Source of the DNA: Gottfriedia solisilvae
GTDB taxonomy: Bacteria; Bacillota; Bacilli; Bacillales; Bacillaceae_G
Assembly (NCBI RefSeq): GCF_002128405.1
Contig: NZ_NETJ01000005.1
Location: 186,001-250,000, forward strand
DNA: 64,000 nucleotides
Direction: 5' to 3'
How positions within the stretch are numbered: position 1 is the first letter of the stretch; each line of letters begins with the position of its first letter. The position numbers were made by a program, and so were the translations under genes. The notes beneath the pieces are model-generated. The model worked only from the letters and a program-made list of their open reading frames with translations. It made no database searches and was not told where the DNA came from. This document shows positions 61,546 through 64,000 of the stretch, one piece after another.

Positions 61546-63489
61546 ATGTTTGAATTAAAATTAAATGGAATAAAAAAATTTATGGACGCTACACTTGTTC
61601 TTAAAAATATAAGCTTTGAAGCCTATGAAGGAGATAAGATCGGAATCGTAGGGGTAAATGGAAGCGGTAAGAGTACAATTCTCAAATTAATCGCAGGAAT
61701 TGAACCAATGCATTATTACCCTGGATATCCTCAAACCTCGAGTTATGGATACGATGAAGGATTAATAAACATGTCTAGGGGCGCAACATGTGCTTACCTT
61801 GAACAAATGCCGGTATATCCTCAAGGTTTAAAAGTAATTGATGTATTGAACTTAGCGTTTGAGGAAATTGATTCAATTGAGTTACAAATGCGTGAATTGG
61901 AAGAAAAGATGAGGGATTTGGTAGATATAGCTTTGGAAAAAGCTTTAAAAAAATATAGTGACTTAGTTCAGCTGTTTGAGGTTAAGGGAGGATACGAACG
62001 AGAAGAAAAGTTAAGCAAGGTTTGCACAGGTCTGAAATTCGGTGAAAGCTTTTTAAATAAAAATTTTGATTTATTAAGTGGTGGAGAAAAAACGACAGTA
62101 GTGCTTGGGAAGCTCTTAATTAATGTTCCTGATATTTTATTACTCGATGAACCAACAAATCATTTGGATATGGATTCGATCGAATGGCTTGAGGGGTATT
62201 TAAAGAACTATAAAGGAATTGTATTAATCGTTTCGCATGATCGATATTTTCTTGATAATGTAGTAAATAAAATTGTAGAAGTAGAGGACATGGAAGCCAT
62301 TTCCTATAAGGGGAATTATTCATCCTTTGTTAGTCAAAAAGAGGAAAATATGAGGATTCAATTTGAGCATTTTAGAGAACAACAAAAAAAGATTAACGCT
62401 ATGGAAAAGACTGTGACAGATTTAAGAGACTGGGCTATGAGAGCTGATAATAACAAGTTCTTTAAAAGAGCTGCCAGTATCCAAAAGAAACTCGATAAAA
62501 TCGATAGAATTGACAAACCGGTGTTTGAAAAGAAAAATATGAAATTAGATTTTAAAGCAACGGAACGATCTGGAAAAGAGACAATTAAAGCAATAGGGTT
62601 ATCAAAAAGCTATGAAGATAAAGTCATCTTTAAGGATACAAATTTAATGGTTCAATTTGGTGAAAGAGTTGGACTCATCGGATCAAATGGAAGTGGAAAA
62701 ACAACTTTTTTACGGATGCTTTTAGGTGAAGAACAACCAGACACTGGTGTTGTGGAGTTAGGTGCGAATGTGAAGGTGGCATATTTACCACAGAAGATAA
62801 CGTTTAAAAATGAAGAATTCACTGTACTTGAATGCTTTCGAGAAGATATTTCAATAGTCGAAGGTAAAGCAAGAGAGTATCTATCAAAATTCATGTTCTA
62901 TAAGAAAAGTGTCTTCAAGAAAGTAAAGAACTTATCTGGCGGTGAAAGAATTAGGTTAAAGCTTGCAATGCTGCTTTTTCAGGATATAAATTTACTAATA
63001 CTTGATGAACCTACCAATCACCTGGATATAAAATCAATCGAAACATTTGAAGAAGCACTTGAAGATTTTAAAGGAACGATATTTTTTATTTCACATGATC
63101 GCTATTTTATTAACAAAATCGGAGACCGAGTGATAGCTGTTGAGAGCAATACTTTTAAGAGCTATCTTGGAAACTACGATGATTATAGAAATGAAAAGGA
63201 ACAATTAATACAGCATGTACAAGAGACAAAAGAGTCACAAAAAAATAATGACAAAAACAAGAAACCCATAATTCATCATAAACCATTTAAAGATGAAGTA
63301 GTCGAGGCTAAAACTTTAGCTAAAATTGAAAGTCTTGAAACGAAAATTAAAGAGTTAGATTTAGCCATGTTAGCTGAGCAAATGGATTATGAAGAGCTTA
63401 ATAAGCTTTTTTGTAGAAGACAAGATTTAAATAATGAATTAGATTCAATTATGGACTTGTGGTTGAATAGTCATGTGAATGAAAGTTGA
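61546..63489 (+). CDS. ABC-F family protein, probable ribosomal-protection type
   Basis: 647 residues, no membrane segments, two ABC domains. NBD1: Walker A 'GVNGSGKST' near 39, signature 'LLSGGEKTTV', Walker B 'ILLLDEPTNHLD'. NBD2: 'GSNGSGKTT' near 380, 'NLSGGERIRLKLAM', 'LLILDEPTNHLD'. The linker between them (about 265-340) is a long basic helical hairpin ('REQQKKINAMEKTVTDLRDW'), the part that reaches the peptidyl-transferase centre. A coiled C-terminal extension follows. The attenuator leader supports an antibiotic-inducible resistance role (VmlR/Lsa/Vga-like), but the drug class cannot be read from sequence. Confidence 0.88.
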   Translation: MFELKLNGIKKFMDATLVLKNISFEAYEGDKIGIVGVNGSGKSTILKLIAGIEPMHYYPGYPQTSSYGYDEGLINMSRGATCAYLEQMPVYPQGLKVIDVLNLAFEEIDSIELQMRELEEKMRDLVDIALEKALKKYSDLVQLFEVKGGYEREEKLSKVCTGLKFGESFLNKNFDLLSGGEKTTVVLGKLLINVPDILLLDEPTNHLDMDSIEWLEGYLKNYKGIVLIVSHDRYFLDNVVNKIVEVEDMEAISYKGNYSSFVSQKEENMRIQFEHFREQQKKINAMEKTVTDLRDWAMRADNNKFFKRAASIQKKLDKIDRIDKPVFEKKNMKLDFKATERSGKETIKAIGLSKSYEDKVIFKDTNLMVQFGERVGLIGSNGSGKTTFLRMLLGEEQPDTGVVELGANVKVAYLPQKITFKNEEFTVLECFREDISIVEGKAREYLSKFMFYKKSVFKKVKNLSGGERIRLKLAMLLFQDINLLILDEPTNHLDIKSIETFEEALEDFKGTIFFISHDRYFINKIGDRVIAVESNTFKSYLGNYDDYRNEKEQLIQHVQETKESQKNNDKNKKPIIHHKPFKDEVVEAKTLAKIESLETKIKELDLAMLAEQMDYEELNKLFCRRQDLNNELDSIMDLWLNSHVNES

Positions 63490-63529
63490 AATGTAGGATT
63501 TAATTAAAAATGAATATAGTAAGAAGCGA

Positions 63530-63562
63530 AGCCTAGAGGGAAGGTTCCTCTAGGTTTTTTCT
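63530..63562 (+). terminator. Terminator of the ABC-F gene
   Basis: CCTAGAGG and CCTCTAGG around GAAGGTT, then T6. Confidence 0.88.
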
Positions 63563-63719
63563 TTGGTTTACAATGAGTTTTGATTTTTAATCAATTTGAA
63601 AAAATTATATGATTTAGTAATTGTTTCAAATTGAAACAATGAATTTTATGTTTGTGCGGTAAATTATATATTCCTAGAAAAAATTAAAATTTTATTGATG
63701 AATTCGTATTCATGAGAGC

Positions 63720-63748
63720 TTGAGATGTGTTATATTGATACGTATAAT
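63720..63748 (+). promoter_or_regulatory. Sigma-A promoter of the final EamA gene
   Basis: TTGAGA and a consensus TATAAT with 17-bp spacing; predicted start near 63755. Confidence 0.75.
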
Positions 63749-63757
63749 AAATTTCCT

Positions 63758-63836
63758 GACAGAAAAGTTAAGATTTTTTCTGTCCGTTTTTAACATTGAA
63801 TAAGCGAGAGAACATCATTCTGGTGATCTCTTTTTT
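63758..63836 (+). promoter_or_regulatory. Leader with two terminator-like hairpins
   Basis: GACAGAAAA/TTTTCTGTC (63758-63784, followed by CGTTTTT) begins within a few bases of the predicted transcript start. A second hairpin, GAG..ATCA/TGAT..CTC (63804-63830), is followed by T6. Both precede the RBS of the gene at 63873. Known riboswitch classes were not recognised. Confidence 0.6.
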
Positions 63837-63872
63837 CTTTGATTAATAGTTATATAGAAAGAAGTGGAGAAG

Positions 63873-64000
63873 TTGAAAAAGCAACATATTTATCTCATCC
63901 TATTTTGTATTATGGTAGTATGGGGATTAAATGTTATAGCCACAAAGATTTTAGTGGCAAATTTTATGCCAGTTACGATGACAGCATTTCGTGTTTTTAC
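63873..64000 (+). CDS. EamA/DMT-family transporter, 3' truncated by window edge
   Basis: The visible 42 codons start with TTG behind AGTGGAGAAG and read 'MKKQHIYLILFCIMVVWGLN', 'VIATKILVANFMPVTMTAFR'. This is the first membrane helix of an EamA repeat with the typical Trp-Gly-x-Asn and the following helix 2 start. The remaining ~260 residues lie beyond the window. The substrate is unknown. It is the second EamA-type transporter in the last 5 kb, preceded by a structured leader. Confidence 0.82.
   Translation, partial: MKKQHIYLILFCIMVVWGLNVIATKILVANFMPVTMTAFRVF

Larger units (their letters stand above)
63490..63872. other. Intergenic region: terminator, promoter and structured leader
   Basis: After the ABC-F terminator (63530-63562) come ~150 bp of AT-rich DNA, then a sigma-A promoter at 63720-63748 and a ~118-nt leader with two terminator-like hairpins before the final gene. 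Confidence 0.65.

Overview
The window is a 64 kb stretch of a low-GC, Gram-positive, endospore-forming bacterium of the Bacillaceae. The reasons are AT-rich codon use, strong AGGAGG-type ribosome binding sites with frequent GTG and TTG starts, PdaA (spore cortex), and gene order 35-47 kb matching the yfkE-yfkD-yfkAB-yfjT-pdaA-yfjP-yfjO-yfjN block of Bacillus subtilis. A Gottfriedia or Bacillus sensu lato genome fits, but the genus is a guess. No rRNA, tRNA, CRISPR array or complete insertion sequence was seen.

Layout. 0-8 kb: the 3' part of a YesN-type regulator, an APH-fold kinase, a phosphate-uptake operon pstS-pstC-pstA behind a four-repeat Pho box but without an adjacent pstB, a divergent response regulator with a degenerate receiver, and a chemoreceptor. 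8-32 kb: a cell-surface glycopolymer locus. It holds a secreted heparinase II/III-type lyase, a coiled-coil protein, seven glycosyltransferase or transferase-like proteins (three sharing a CgeB-like region), a DUF6270 protein, an LCP ligase, UDP-GlcNAc 2-epimerase plus UDP-ManNAc dehydrogenase (making UDP-ManNAcA), a second sugar-nucleotide epimerase, and a TagGH-type ABC exporter. Together these predict an ABC-exported, ManNAcA-containing wall polymer. A lipoprotein and an alpha/beta hydrolase follow.

32-47 kb: small accessory genes (VanZ, glyoxalase-like, YeiL-like Crp/Fnr, PNPOx-like), then the conserved yfk/yfj block with a purine/pyrimidine permease and class I fumarase. 47-52 kb: an atypical LuxR-type regulator, a soluble PAS histidine kinase and two tandem MpsC/DUF2294-type proteins. 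The last three genes each sit directly behind an intrinsic terminator. 52-64 kb: accessory genes: an MFS exporter with divergent TetR, lipoprotein, SIMPL protein, hydrolase, VTT protein, Lrp with divergent EamA transporter, a decayed cupin, a YgjP-like metallopeptidase, an ABC-F protein and a partial EamA transporter.

The strongest signals beyond ordinary annotation are: the ABC-F leader (promoter, six-codon leader ORF, 14-bp terminator), which looks like ribosome-mediated attenuation; a wider run of terminators placed immediately ahead of ribosome binding sites from 48.7 kb to the end; a four-copy dispersed repeat family, one copy bounded by 13-bp inverted repeats; and the expanded CgeB/GT2 protein family of the glycopolymer locus. 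Two short genes (8084-8230 and 40516-40686), one leader ORF and several decayed fragments were read directly from the DNA.
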